Under the pieces are notes generated by a model. The model did not search any database, had not been told where the DNA came from, and worked only from the letters and a program-made list of their open reading frames with translations. Below, piece after piece: positions 1 to 8,739 of a stretch of 64,000 bases of DNA. The position numbers and the translations under genes are program-made. This DNA is from Maribellus luteus (GTDB lineage: Bacteria > Bacteroidota > Bacteroidia > Bacteroidales > Prolixibacteraceae). Location of the stretch: the NCBI RefSeq assembly GCF_003576475.1, contig NZ_QWGR01000014.1, positions 80,868 to 144,867 on the forward strand. The letters are read 5' to 3'. Numbering within the stretch: the first letter of the stretch is position 1; the number at the start of each line of letters is the position of its first letter.

Positions 1-306
1 AGTTGCGTAATCATAAATATTAGTACTTCCTAAAAGCACTGCATTCTTTTTTAAATACAAATCAACATTTGATTTCATTTCCAAGCGACCAGATAAAAAT
101 CTACCCTTTGGAAATACAATCGTACCTCCTCCTTTTTGATTTAACGAATCAATTAAATTTTGTAGTACATCTGTATTCAAAGTTTCCCCATCCCCAGTTG
201 CACCGTATTCAGTTGCTAAATATTCATTCTCTTTAATTTCATCTTTACAAGATGTAAATGATAAAGTCAATAAAATGACTAATAAAATGTTAAAGTATAA
301 TTTCAT
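1..306 (-). CDS. GH28-like (polygalacturonase family) lipoprotein, N-terminal part only
   Basis: This is the first 102 codons of a gene that runs off the window's left edge. It begins with a lipoprotein signal whose hydrophobic stretch ends in FTSC, so Cys20 should be lipidated and the enzyme exported. The following residues (YGATGDGETLNTDVLQ, then GGGTIVFPKGRFLSG and LKKNAVLLGST) match the standard opening of GH28 right-handed beta-helix enzymes, which hydrolyse galacturonide or related alpha-linked sugars. The catalytic Asp residues would lie further on and cannot be seen. It is last in the operon that starts at the SusC gene, 53 bp after the phosphoesterase, and probably trims side chains of the glycan imported by that locus. 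A pectate-lyase-like helix protein is the main alternative. Confidence 0.8.
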   Translation of the reverse strand, partial: MKLYFNILLVILLTLSFTSCKDEIKENEYLATEYGATGDGETLNTDVLQNLIDSLNQKGGGTIVFPKGRFLSGRLEMKSNVDLYLKKNAVLLGSTNIYDYAT

Positions 307-359
307 TTGTTTGATTTATAGACTAAGGTGTAGTCGCTACACAAAAGTTATTTTATAAA

Positions 360-1238
360 TTATAATTCTAACTCAACAAAAACAGGACAATGATCAGAAA
401 GGAATATATTGTTTGCTTTTTCAGCAAGAACTCCGTGTTTATATATTTTTTTTACCCCCTTAACAAAAATATAATCTATTACCTCTCTTTCTTCGAATGG
501 TTTATTATCAAATCCGCATACTGTCCAATTAGGACCATAAGTTGTTTCTGCTAAATCATAGGTATTCTTAATTGTATAAAATCCATTACTTTCCAACAAT
601 ATTTGCATTGACTCTGTGTCGGGCAATAAATTAAAATCTCCGGTAATAATCCATGCCAAGTCTTCAGCAATACTTTCTGCTCTCTTCTTTAATAATTTTA
701 CACTTTCTACTTTTGACTTTCTTCCTCGATGGTCAAAATGAGTATTCATAAAAAGAAAGTGTTTCTTTGTCTGATGATTTTCCATTATTGCCCATGTGAC
801 AATTCTTTCAAATGATGCATCCCACCCCTTACTGACACTATCTGGTGTTTCACTCAACCAAAAGGTTCCACTATCAACAAGCCTATATTTTTCCTTTTTG
901 TAAAATATAGGTGCAAATTCCCCTTTAATCTTACCATCTTCGCGACCTACACCTACATATCTATATGCTTTTAAATTTCCTTCTAAATACTCTAGTTGAT
1001 GTTTTAGCAATTCCTGCATTCCTATAATATCGACATCATAGAACTTCAACATTTTAACAATATTTTCTTTTCTGTTGTGCCAATTATTAATTCCATCCTT
1101 TGGATTATCATACCTAACATTAAACGACATTGTACGTAAGGTATGATTATCTTGTGCTGTCATAAATAGACATTTTAACACACACAATAGTATTAACACT
1201 ATACATTTATTCATCTTCTGAGTATTTTTAAACACCAT
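360..1238 (-). CDS. Endonuclease/exonuclease/phosphatase (EEP) family secreted phosphoesterase
   Basis: The 292-residue protein has a signal peptide (a start at Met9, position 1214, would give a more typical one) and the whole EEP/DNase I fold. Motifs in order: SFNVRYDN near residue 38, MQE (metal-binding Glu) near 74, the NTHFDHRG catalytic His segment near 165, TGDFN near 199, and a C-terminal SDHCPVFVEL motif. Family members cleave phosphoester or phosphodiester bonds with Mg2+. Because it is exported and lies 3 bp after a GH92 mannosidase, a glycan phosphatase or phosphodiesterase is more likely than a nuclease. EEP-type genes are known neighbours of mannosidases in Bacteroides mannan loci. 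The substrate is inferred from context only. Confidence 0.85.
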   Translation of the reverse strand: MVFKNTQKMNKCIVLILLCVLKCLFMTAQDNHTLRTMSFNVRYDNPKDGINNWHNRKENIVKMLKFYDVDIIGMQELLKHQLEYLEGNLKAYRYVGVGREDGKIKGEFAPIFYKKEKYRLVDSGTFWLSETPDSVSKGWDASFERIVTWAIMENHQTKKHFLFMNTHFDHRGRKSKVESVKLLKKRAESIAEDLAWIITGDFNLLPDTESMQILLESNGFYTIKNTYDLAETTYGPNWTVCGFDNKPFEEREVIDYIFVKGVKKIYKHGVLAEKANNIFLSDHCPVFVELEL

Positions 1239-1241
1239 AAC

Positions 1242-3539
1242 TTAGCGCCCCATTGAAAATGGTCGACACTCAGGTATCACCCCCCAATTCTTATTAGGTT
1301 CATCTCCCATTTCAAACTCTAATATGCCTCCGTTTATAATATCAAAATGATTCAAAAAGTTTTTTTCTGCAAGTACACCATTTACTTTTAATGACTGTAT
1401 ATAATTCTTCCCAGAGGATGCTCCTTTCGCTTTAATAATTAATTCGTTGCCATTATTCAACTGAATTGTAATTTCATCAAAATGTGGCCCGGATATAACA
1501 TACTCAGGAACGGAAGGACAAACCGGATAGAAGCCCATGGCTGCAAAAACATACCAGGCGGACATTTGTCCGGCATCATCATTGCCACTCAAGCCGCCAA
1601 CGGTGCAATCATACTCATTCTTCATAATGTCCGTCACCAACTTCTGGGTTTTCCATGGTTGACCGCTGTAATTGTAGAGGAAAGGAATTTGATGTCCCGG
1701 TTCATTTCCATGCCAATACTGTTTGGCTTCATGAAATCGGTCCAAATTACTATTAAAGCCTTCATCTCCCCCCATTAGATCTATTAATCCCTTCACATCA
1801 TGCGGTACATACCAGGTGTATTGCCAAGGCGTGCCTTCTGTTATATATGGCTGACGAATCAACTTATCAAAATTATCAGTAAACTTCCCATCAGCTAATC
1901 GTCCCCTTACACTAGAATCAGGCCTACTATAAACGTTCATATAATTCAATGCCCTTTGCTTAAGTAGCTCTGCATTTTTTTTATCCCCTTTTTTTATAGC
2001 CACCTGATACAAAGCAAAATCATCGAATGCATATTCTAAAGTTCTGGATACTTGTTCTCGATGATGAAATGATTCCAACACTTCATCTTCCAATGGTACG
2101 TATCCGTATTTTAAATAGCTATCCAACGCTCTACGCCCTTTTCCTTGCTCATACTCCTTGAACGTTTCTGGTGATTTAAAAGCATTCTGCAACAAATAGA
2201 CGTACTGTTCATCTGTGACATTAATAACCCCTTTTAGATAAGCATCTGCAATTGTTGCAATAACATGATCGCCAATCATGGCGGATGTATAGGAGTTCCA
2301 ACAAGGAAAAATAGGTAACCAACCACCTTGTTCAGCCTTCAAAAACATGCTCTTCATCATATCCGCATTAGCTTCTGGAACTAGTAAATTAAATAAGGGA
2401 TGGGAGGCCCGATAGGTATCCCACATGGAGAAATCCACATAATAATCACTATCTCCGGAATTCAAAATTTGCTTTCCACCTGCAAAACTCACATACGTAC
2501 CATCCACATCATTAAACGTACGAGGCTGCAGTAAACTATGGTACAAGGCCGTATAAAACTTAACATTATCTTCTTCCTGCTTACCTTCAACTCGAACTTT
2601 GCTTAACTGCTCTTCCCAAATATCTCTTAATTTATTTTTAGCTATATCAAAGTCAATTCCATTTGTTTCTACCTCTAAATTTTTACGAGCCTGTTCAATA
2701 CTGGTAAAAGATGTTCCAATAGATACCTCAATACATTCTTTCTCCAGAACATTGAACGATGCATATCCACCAAGATTTTGCGGGTTAGCTACTTGTTCAT
2801 CCAGCTCATATTTTTGATCTCCTTGGTAAACTCCATAACTGCTAAAATCATGGCTGAACCGAGCTACAAAATAACCGCTAAATCCGGCCTTTTGTCCTTG
2901 TCCCTGGTAAATACGATGTACAGGGTTATAACCAATAATTTCGTTTCTCTCCGGTAAAATCCGAATAAACCCCTCACCTTCATCACTATTGGGATTAATA
3001 ACAATGTGTGCCAGCCCTTCCTTGTCAAACGTAAAACGCAATAATCCACACCTTTTTGTTGCAGTCATCTCAACATTTGTGTGATACTCATTTAAGTATA
3101 CCTGATAAGAATAGGGGGTTGCTTGTTCTGCATCATGACTGTACTTTGTACCTCGCTCTTCAGGTAAGCACTTAAAATCGCCAAAAACAGGCATCAGTGA
3201 AAAACTACCGTAATCCTGAACACAGGAGCCACTTAACCAATGACTTCCACGAAAACCAGTAATAATGGAATCCGTATAGTAATATGGCGCATCACATTTG
3301 GTTTCGGTAGATTTAGTCTGGGGAGTCCAGTTAGTCATTCCAAAGGGTGTTGATACACATGGAACTACTTGTGCATTACTTTCTTTCTTTTCACTATGCT
3401 TAAGTGCACTTAATGTTGTTGAAGGTGCTGTGCCGATTAATGGATTGACATAATCTACATATAACGTTCTTTCAGTGTTTTTCGAGCATGCCGCCAGTAA
3501 TATAGCACATACTATATATATTATATACTTAATCTTCAT
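1242..3539 (-). CDS. GH92 exo-alpha-mannosidase, lipoprotein
   Basis: The 765-residue protein is full length for GH92, the Ca2+-dependent inverting exo-alpha-mannosidases. A lipoprotein signal ends in LLAAC (Cys19). The N-terminal beta-sandwich opens with VNPLIGT, and the C-terminal (alpha/alpha)6 barrel carries TEGTPWQYTW with the likely general acid Glu568, HGNEPGHQ (Glu613), and GNDDAGQMSAWY with base residues near Asp654/655. It belongs to the HGNEP subgroup and lacks the His-Glu pair that marks the Bacteroides alpha-1,2-specific enzymes, so a linkage other than alpha-1,2 is possible. It follows SusD after a 316-bp gap containing a strong hairpin, and is 3 bp from the downstream phosphoesterase. 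It should remove terminal alpha-mannose at the surface or in the periplasm. Confidence 0.93.
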   Translation of the reverse strand: MKIKYIIYIVCAILLAACSKNTERTLYVDYVNPLIGTAPSTTLSALKHSEKKESNAQVVPCVSTPFGMTNWTPQTKSTETKCDAPYYYTDSIITGFRGSHWLSGSCVQDYGSFSLMPVFGDFKCLPEERGTKYSHDAEQATPYSYQVYLNEYHTNVEMTATKRCGLLRFTFDKEGLAHIVINPNSDEGEGFIRILPERNEIIGYNPVHRIYQGQGQKAGFSGYFVARFSHDFSSYGVYQGDQKYELDEQVANPQNLGGYASFNVLEKECIEVSIGTSFTSIEQARKNLEVETNGIDFDIAKNKLRDIWEEQLSKVRVEGKQEEDNVKFYTALYHSLLQPRTFNDVDGTYVSFAGGKQILNSGDSDYYVDFSMWDTYRASHPLFNLLVPEANADMMKSMFLKAEQGGWLPIFPCWNSYTSAMIGDHVIATIADAYLKGVINVTDEQYVYLLQNAFKSPETFKEYEQGKGRRALDSYLKYGYVPLEDEVLESFHHREQVSRTLEYAFDDFALYQVAIKKGDKKNAELLKQRALNYMNVYSRPDSSVRGRLADGKFTDNFDKLIRQPYITEGTPWQYTWYVPHDVKGLIDLMGGDEGFNSNLDRFHEAKQYWHGNEPGHQIPFLYNYSGQPWKTQKLVTDIMKNEYDCTVGGLSGNDDAGQMSAWYVFAAMGFYPVCPSVPEYVISGPHFDEITIQLNNGNELIIKAKGASSGKNYIQSLKVNGVLAEKNFLNHFDIINGGILEFEMGDEPNKNWGVIPECRPFSMGR

Positions 3540-3802
3540 AATCTACTCCTGTATCATCTCCATTCAAGGTTTACATTGTTGAGACACACACTCTTACACC
3601 TTCAGAATATTACCATTCATATTAATTAAGTTATATTTCTTATTAAACTAAGAACAATAATTTTTTCGAACAGAATATTATAGAAGTGTAAAACCTTATA
3701 TTGAAAAATATGGAATTTACAACTTGGATAAGTTAACTAAAACAACATCCACTCAACACCCAACTGTATTTCCAAAAGGTTATTATTTTTAATTAATCTA
3801 TA

Positions 3803-3844
3803 AAATTATTGGGGATTTATATCATAACAACTCCCCAATAATTT
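3803..3844 (-). terminator. Strong stem-loop between susD and the GH92 gene (attenuator or mRNA-stability hairpin)
   Basis: Two perfect 13-bp arms (AAATTATTGGGGA at 3803-3815 and its complement at 3832-3844) flank a 16-nt loop, 12 bp after the SusD stop codon. There is no clear U-tract after it on the minus-strand transcript, so full termination is doubtful. A hairpin here would fit the common pattern in which susCD is expressed more highly than the downstream enzymes, through partial termination or protection of the susCD 3' end. The rest of the 316-bp gap (3540-3855) is AT-rich and shows no gene. Confidence 0.6.
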
Positions 3845-3855
3845 GAAATATCACC

Positions 3856-5445
3856 TTAGTATCCTGGATTTTGACTCCAGTGCGGATTAATATCTAACTC
3901 AACATTAGGTACTGGGAAAATAATCTTGTTTACATCATTGTATGCCGATTTCCACCCCCAAGCATCACCAAACTTTCCAAAACGGATCAAGTCATTACGT
4001 CTCCAGTTTTCACTGTAAAATTCACGTGCTCTTTCATCCAACAACTCTTCCAAAGTAACCGATGCAACTTCTGGAGCTTCTACTCGATTACGAATTTGAT
4101 TCATTAATGATACAGGTGAATCTCCTAACGTTGCTTTAGCGCCACGAAGAATCGCTTCAGCTTTCATTAAAAGAACGTCAGCATAACGAAATACTGGTAC
4201 ATCATTACTCTGGTTACGTGAAGAGGAAGTTTTGTCTGGATAGAACTTAATACAACGGTATCCGTAAGCTCTCTTCAACTCGTCATCACCGATATCAAAA
4301 ATTTCATAATCTTTGAACTCCCAATCTTGAGTAAATGTCAAATGATAAAGAACTTCTGCATCAGGTTCTGGCCCATCATAATCACTATTTAATCCTTTAT
4401 TTGTTGTAGGAATAATTAGCGGCGACCCATCTAATTCATACTGAGGACCGGTCAACCACATGTTATTACGCTCATCACCAGCTAAATTAAACTTATTATA
4501 GAATTCAGGTACACAACGCAGTGGCCCACTAGGATTAAATGGTAATTCAAATCTATTTCTTTGTTTTTTGTGTAACCAGAAACGAGCATGATACATTCCT
4601 TGAATTCGTTCACCATCAAAAGGCATTGCATAAATAAAATCCTTGATCTGAGGACCATTGTCATAGCTAAACATACTCATGTAATCATCATCTAATTCGA
4701 ATACACCATCTTTAATAACAGCGTCACAAGCAGACACAGCTTCATCCCACTTTGTTTCACCTGTATAAACTTCCCAGTTAATATACAATTTAGCCAATAA
4801 TGCATTTGCCATATAATAAGTAGGACGACTATATGTATTACTTCCAATGTTTTTATTTAAATAAGGAATACTTTCAATAAGTTCTTGTTCAATAAACTCA
4901 ACAACTTCTGAACGTGGCGATCTGTCATACACTTTATCTCCACCCCATTTATCAACAATTGGGATAGCTCCAAAGTTATCAGTCATCAAGTACATGTAGA
5001 AAGCTCTCATTGTACGAACTTCTGCAATACCACGATCTTTTTGCTCTCCTTCCGGAGCCGATTCCAAAATTGACAAAACGCGATTAGTAGCTGAAACTGA
5101 TTGGAAACCATAATCCCAAATGTCAACAATCATTGCATTATCACCGTTCCAAGTATGGTTATGGAATTGCTGATATCTTCCACCATCATACCAACCACCA
5201 TTCTTTGCGGGCATTATCATTTCATCACTTGACAATGTTTGAGTTTGCCAGTAATAACGACCCATTGCAGGGTTGAATGTCGTATAAATAGGACCCGTTA
5301 ACGCTTCGTAATCCTCAGCAGTCGTTGGAAAGTTATCTGAAGTATATTGTGATTGCACTTCAATTTCCAAGTCTGTACAGGCTGCAGTAAAAAGCATTGC
5401 TCCTGCAACCAAAATCATTAATATTTTATTATATATTTTCATCAA
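3856..5445 (-). CDS. susD: SusD/RagB family glycan-binding outer-membrane lipoprotein
   Basis: The 529-residue protein starts with a lipoprotein signal ending in LFTAAC and has the SusD architecture: an N-terminal helical TPR-like region (VRTMRAFYMYLMTDNFGAIPIV, shown here only as position about 143-164) and the C-terminal RagB/SusD signature with FRYADVLLMKAEA, LDERAREFYSEN and WRRNDLIRFGKF before the closing NPHWSQNPGY. SusD proteins sit on the cell surface as lids over their SusC barrel and bind the target oligosaccharide. The gene begins 8 bp after the SusC stop codon, so the two are co-translated. The ligand cannot be read from sequence; the GH92 and GH28-like neighbours suggest a mannose-containing glycan. 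Confidence 0.95.
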   Translation of the reverse strand: MMKIYNKILMILVAGAMLFTAACTDLEIEVQSQYTSDNFPTTAEDYEALTGPIYTTFNPAMGRYYWQTQTLSSDEMIMPAKNGGWYDGGRYQQFHNHTWNGDNAMIVDIWDYGFQSVSATNRVLSILESAPEGEQKDRGIAEVRTMRAFYMYLMTDNFGAIPIVDKWGGDKVYDRSPRSEVVEFIEQELIESIPYLNKNIGSNTYSRPTYYMANALLAKLYINWEVYTGETKWDEAVSACDAVIKDGVFELDDDYMSMFSYDNGPQIKDFIYAMPFDGERIQGMYHARFWLHKKQRNRFELPFNPSGPLRCVPEFYNKFNLAGDERNNMWLTGPQYELDGSPLIIPTTNKGLNSDYDGPEPDAEVLYHLTFTQDWEFKDYEIFDIGDDELKRAYGYRCIKFYPDKTSSSRNQSNDVPVFRYADVLLMKAEAILRGAKATLGDSPVSLMNQIRNRVEAPEVASVTLEELLDERAREFYSENWRRNDLIRFGKFGDAWGWKSAYNDVNKIIFPVPNVELDINPHWSQNPGY

Positions 5446-5453
5446 TATCTAAT

Positions 5454-8399
5454 TTAAAAAGTTACATTAACACCTAACATAAACGTTCGTGGCTTTGGAT
5501 AGAAGTTGTTAACATCCATACCAGGAGTTAATCCACCAAGAGAAATTTCAGGATCAATACCCTTGTAATCAGTTAATACAAAAACATTATTACATGTAGC
5601 TGATACTCTTAAGTTTTTGATATAATCACCAACAGTTCCAACATTGTATGAAAGAGATAGGTTTTCTAAACGAACGTAACTACCATCCTCTACATAACGA
5701 GTTGAGTAAATATGAGAATTATAATCCTCGATTGGTGCATTATATTCAGACGCTAACTGATTGTAATGAGTTGCCTCTGCAAAATAGTTTAATTTAGCAC
5801 GTGAAGCATTTAGTATTTCATTACCAGTTACACCACGGAAGAAAATATTTAGTGACAACTTCTTATATGTAATTGTGTTATCCCATCCATAGAACATATC
5901 AGGTTGAGCATTTCCTCCATATTGTCTGTCTTCTGATGTTGGTGTTGTTGTTTCTTCACCGTCAGCAGTTTCAAATACAGATACATTATCGTCGTTATAA
6001 CCTAGCCATTTGAAAAGATAAAACTGACCAATTGGTTTACCTTCTTCTACAATTTGTTGGTAATTACCTGATTGTCCTCGCCCTCCAGCACGTCCTGTAT
6101 AGATATAGTCAATCTGGAATTGATCGTTAGATAATTTTACGACCTCATTCTTATTATGTGATAAGTTTAAAGTCGTGCTCCAAGTCCAATCATCTGTTGC
6201 AATCGGAGTTGCATTAATAGAAATTTCATATCCTTTATTGCTTATCTCACCAACGTTAGTTGTAAAAGTACCTACTAAATACTGAGTAGTAGAAACAGGA
6301 TAATTCCATATAAGATCAGTGGTCTTTTTATTATACCATTCAACTGTACCAGATAGTCTATTATTAAAGAAGGCAAAGTCAAAACCTGCATTTAACATGC
6401 TCGTTTTTTCCCATTTTAGAACTGGATTAGCGTTTTGACTTGGGCCAATTGCAGTCGCAAAATCACCATCCTTATAATAATTGCCGACAGCACCATATTT
6501 TAATAGAGATATGGTTGGGTCAAAACCAGCCGAGTTACCACTCACACCATAACCCACACGCACTTTCAAATCATCGAAAATATTCATGTTTTTAATGAAA
6601 TTTTCTTCACTTAATCTCCATGCACCAGAGAATGATGGGAATGTACCCCATTGATTATTTTTACCGAAAGCAGATGATCCATCGCGACGAACAGTTGCCT
6701 GGAATAAATATTTACTAGCAATGTTGTAATTAATACGACCAAATACAGAAATCATTCTGATGGTATTCATATTACCACCACCTAGTCCAGGGAAGTAACC
6801 TGCTAATGGACTACCTGCATCCATGTTGTGGTAAAGTAATTCATCATTTGAGAAATTATAGTTACTAGCAGCGAAACCATTACCAGTCACATCTTCTTGC
6901 CATGAGTAACCTAACATCGCTTTTAAGTTGTGATTACCAAAAGACTTATCGTAATTTAAATACATTTCGATATTCTTCATATCACTCTCATATGTGCTAC
7001 GACTAGCAACACCATTCTTACCGTCTTCCATGTAAGCATCTCTATCAAAATAAGAGCCCCTGTTTATTTGATAGTTTTTTAAAGTTGCACTAACGTTGTA
7101 GTCTAAACCAGGTGCAATATTTAATGCAGCATTAACATTACCCATGATGGATTTAGACCACGTATCGTGTACATTTTGGTTCAGCATTGCAACAGGATTG
7201 TAATACTGTGATATGTCCGGATTTTCATAATACGAGCCATCCTCCATATAAATTGGCACAGTAGGTTGGTAGTAATGCATCGCCGCATAAACAGATTGAC
7301 CATCACCACGATTAATATTACCTGAACTTCTGTTCGTGATATCATTAATCAAATTCAATCCTAATTTTAATCGTCCATTAAATGCTTTCTGCTCAATATT
7401 AACACGAGCTTTCAAGTTATCATATTCGGTTGTTTTTATAATGCCTTCATGATCCATGTAAGTAATACTCGCATTGTACTTTGAATTCTTACTTCCTCCA
7501 CTCATTGAAATGTGATGATTATGAGCTACACCAACTTGTTGAACTTCTTTTGCCCAATCAGTGCTGACACCCTCCCAATTGTTGTCTGGGTGTAAAACAA
7601 GATCATTTTTTTCAATAAAACTGCGATACTGATCAGCACTCATCATGTCGTAACCATCAACAGGATTATCAAATGCAACATACCCACTATAAGTAATCTC
7701 CGTTTTTTCAGCATCGCCTCTCTTAGTGGTAATCATGATAACTCCATTTGCAGCCCTCGAACCATAAATAGCAGTTGCTGATGCATCTCTCAAAACATCC
7801 ATAGAAGCAACATCTTCAGGAGCTGGCATTGTTCCTCCAACAACTCCGTCAACAACTACTAATGGACTGGCACTACCACTTAATGTAGACGCCCCTCTTA
7901 ATACAACTGAAGAAACACCACCACCTGGTTCTCCGCTTCGTGTTACGCTCAGTCCAGGAACTTTACCCTGTAACATTTGTGCAGCATTTTGATTAACACC
8001 CTTTGTCATTTCTTCTGCTTTCACAGATGTAATAGAACTTGTAATGTCAGACTTTCGTTGCTTGCCATAACCAACCACAACGACCTGATCAAGATTCTGA
8101 ACATCTTCTAACATTACAACATCAATAGTTGATTGATTAGTAACAACAATCTCTTGATCTGCAAAACCAATAAATGTAAAACTAAGAATGCTGCCTTCGT
8201 CAATTTCGATTTGATACCTACCATTAATGTCTGTAATCGTTCCTTTTGTAGTACCTTTTATTAACACAGACACTCCTGGAACGAACTCTTTATTGGTATC
8301 AGTAACCGTTCCTGAGACTAGTTTTGTTTGAGCCCAAATGTTAGCATGTAAAAAACAACACATGACTAACAATAGAACTTTAGAAATAGATTTTTTCAT
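5454..8399 (-). CDS. susC: SusC/RagA family TonB-dependent oligosaccharide transporter
   Basis: The 981-residue protein has a signal peptide (to about residue 24), a carboxypeptidase-regulatory-like domain (SGTVTDTNKEFVPGVSV onward, about 29-105), a TonB-box and plug region (VVVGYGKQRKSD near 107, LQGKVPGLSV and the PLVVVDGV motif near 180), and a 22-strand barrel ending in the outer-membrane consensus aromatic residue (LGVNVTF). It imports oligosaccharides across the outer membrane using TonB energy, together with the SusD encoded next. It has no STN extension, so control is by the adjacent HTCS, not by an anti-sigma relay. It is the first gene of the operon that continues to the window edge. 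Confidence 0.96.
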   Translation of the reverse strand: MKKSISKVLLLVMCCFLHANIWAQTKLVSGTVTDTNKEFVPGVSVLIKGTTKGTITDINGRYQIEIDEGSILSFTFIGFADQEIVVTNQSTIDVVMLEDVQNLDQVVVVGYGKQRKSDITSSITSVKAEEMTKGVNQNAAQMLQGKVPGLSVTRSGEPGGGVSSVVLRGASTLSGSASPLVVVDGVVGGTMPAPEDVASMDVLRDASATAIYGSRAANGVIMITTKRGDAEKTEITYSGYVAFDNPVDGYDMMSADQYRSFIEKNDLVLHPDNNWEGVSTDWAKEVQQVGVAHNHHISMSGGSKNSKYNASITYMDHEGIIKTTEYDNLKARVNIEQKAFNGRLKLGLNLINDITNRSSGNINRGDGQSVYAAMHYYQPTVPIYMEDGSYYENPDISQYYNPVAMLNQNVHDTWSKSIMGNVNAALNIAPGLDYNVSATLKNYQINRGSYFDRDAYMEDGKNGVASRSTYESDMKNIEMYLNYDKSFGNHNLKAMLGYSWQEDVTGNGFAASNYNFSNDELLYHNMDAGSPLAGYFPGLGGGNMNTIRMISVFGRINYNIASKYLFQATVRRDGSSAFGKNNQWGTFPSFSGAWRLSEENFIKNMNIFDDLKVRVGYGVSGNSAGFDPTISLLKYGAVGNYYKDGDFATAIGPSQNANPVLKWEKTSMLNAGFDFAFFNNRLSGTVEWYNKKTTDLIWNYPVSTTQYLVGTFTTNVGEISNKGYEISINATPIATDDWTWSTTLNLSHNKNEVVKLSNDQFQIDYIYTGRAGGRGQSGNYQQIVEEGKPIGQFYLFKWLGYNDDNVSVFETADGEETTTPTSEDRQYGGNAQPDMFYGWDNTITYKKLSLNIFFRGVTGNEILNASRAKLNYFAEATHYNQLASEYNAPIEDYNSHIYSTRYVEDGSYVRLENLSLSYNVGTVGDYIKNLRVSATCNNVFVLTDYKGIDPEISLGGLTPGMDVNNFYPKPRTFMLGVNVTF

Positions 8400-8739
8400 A
8401 CATTAAGTTGTTAATTAAAATTTGATAAACAAACATATCCTCTTTGGCTCCCTTTTATATGGACAGTTTATTCATTAATATAGACAAACACGCCTTTCCA
8501 ACTAAAAGGCTAGCCCTTGTAATATAATATCACAAAATAACATGGACGATTACGTCAAGCATATGTAATAGACGCACCATAACACAAATAACTTGCATCA
8601 ATAGCTACAATTAGTTTTATACAGATTTCATTGATTCTTAAGGCATACGACCTACAACGAGAGATATGCACCACCTTTACAGTAGCACTTCACCTTCATG
8701 TAAGAAATTACTTCGCAGGGTGTCAATCCTAGTTCACAC
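8400..8739 (-). promoter_or_regulatory. HTCS-susC intergenic leader with a possible Bacteroidota -7 element
   Basis: This 340-bp gap separates the HTCS stop from the SusC start on the minus strand and should hold the HTCS-controlled promoter. Read on the minus strand, TATGTTTG at 8437-8430 fits the Bacteroidota -7 consensus TAnnTTTG, but no good -33 TTTG lies at the expected distance, as is usual for activator-dependent promoters. A small inverted repeat (GCCTTT...AAAGGC, 8492-8510) lies about 100 bp upstream of the SusC start. No gene is visible. Confidence 0.3.
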
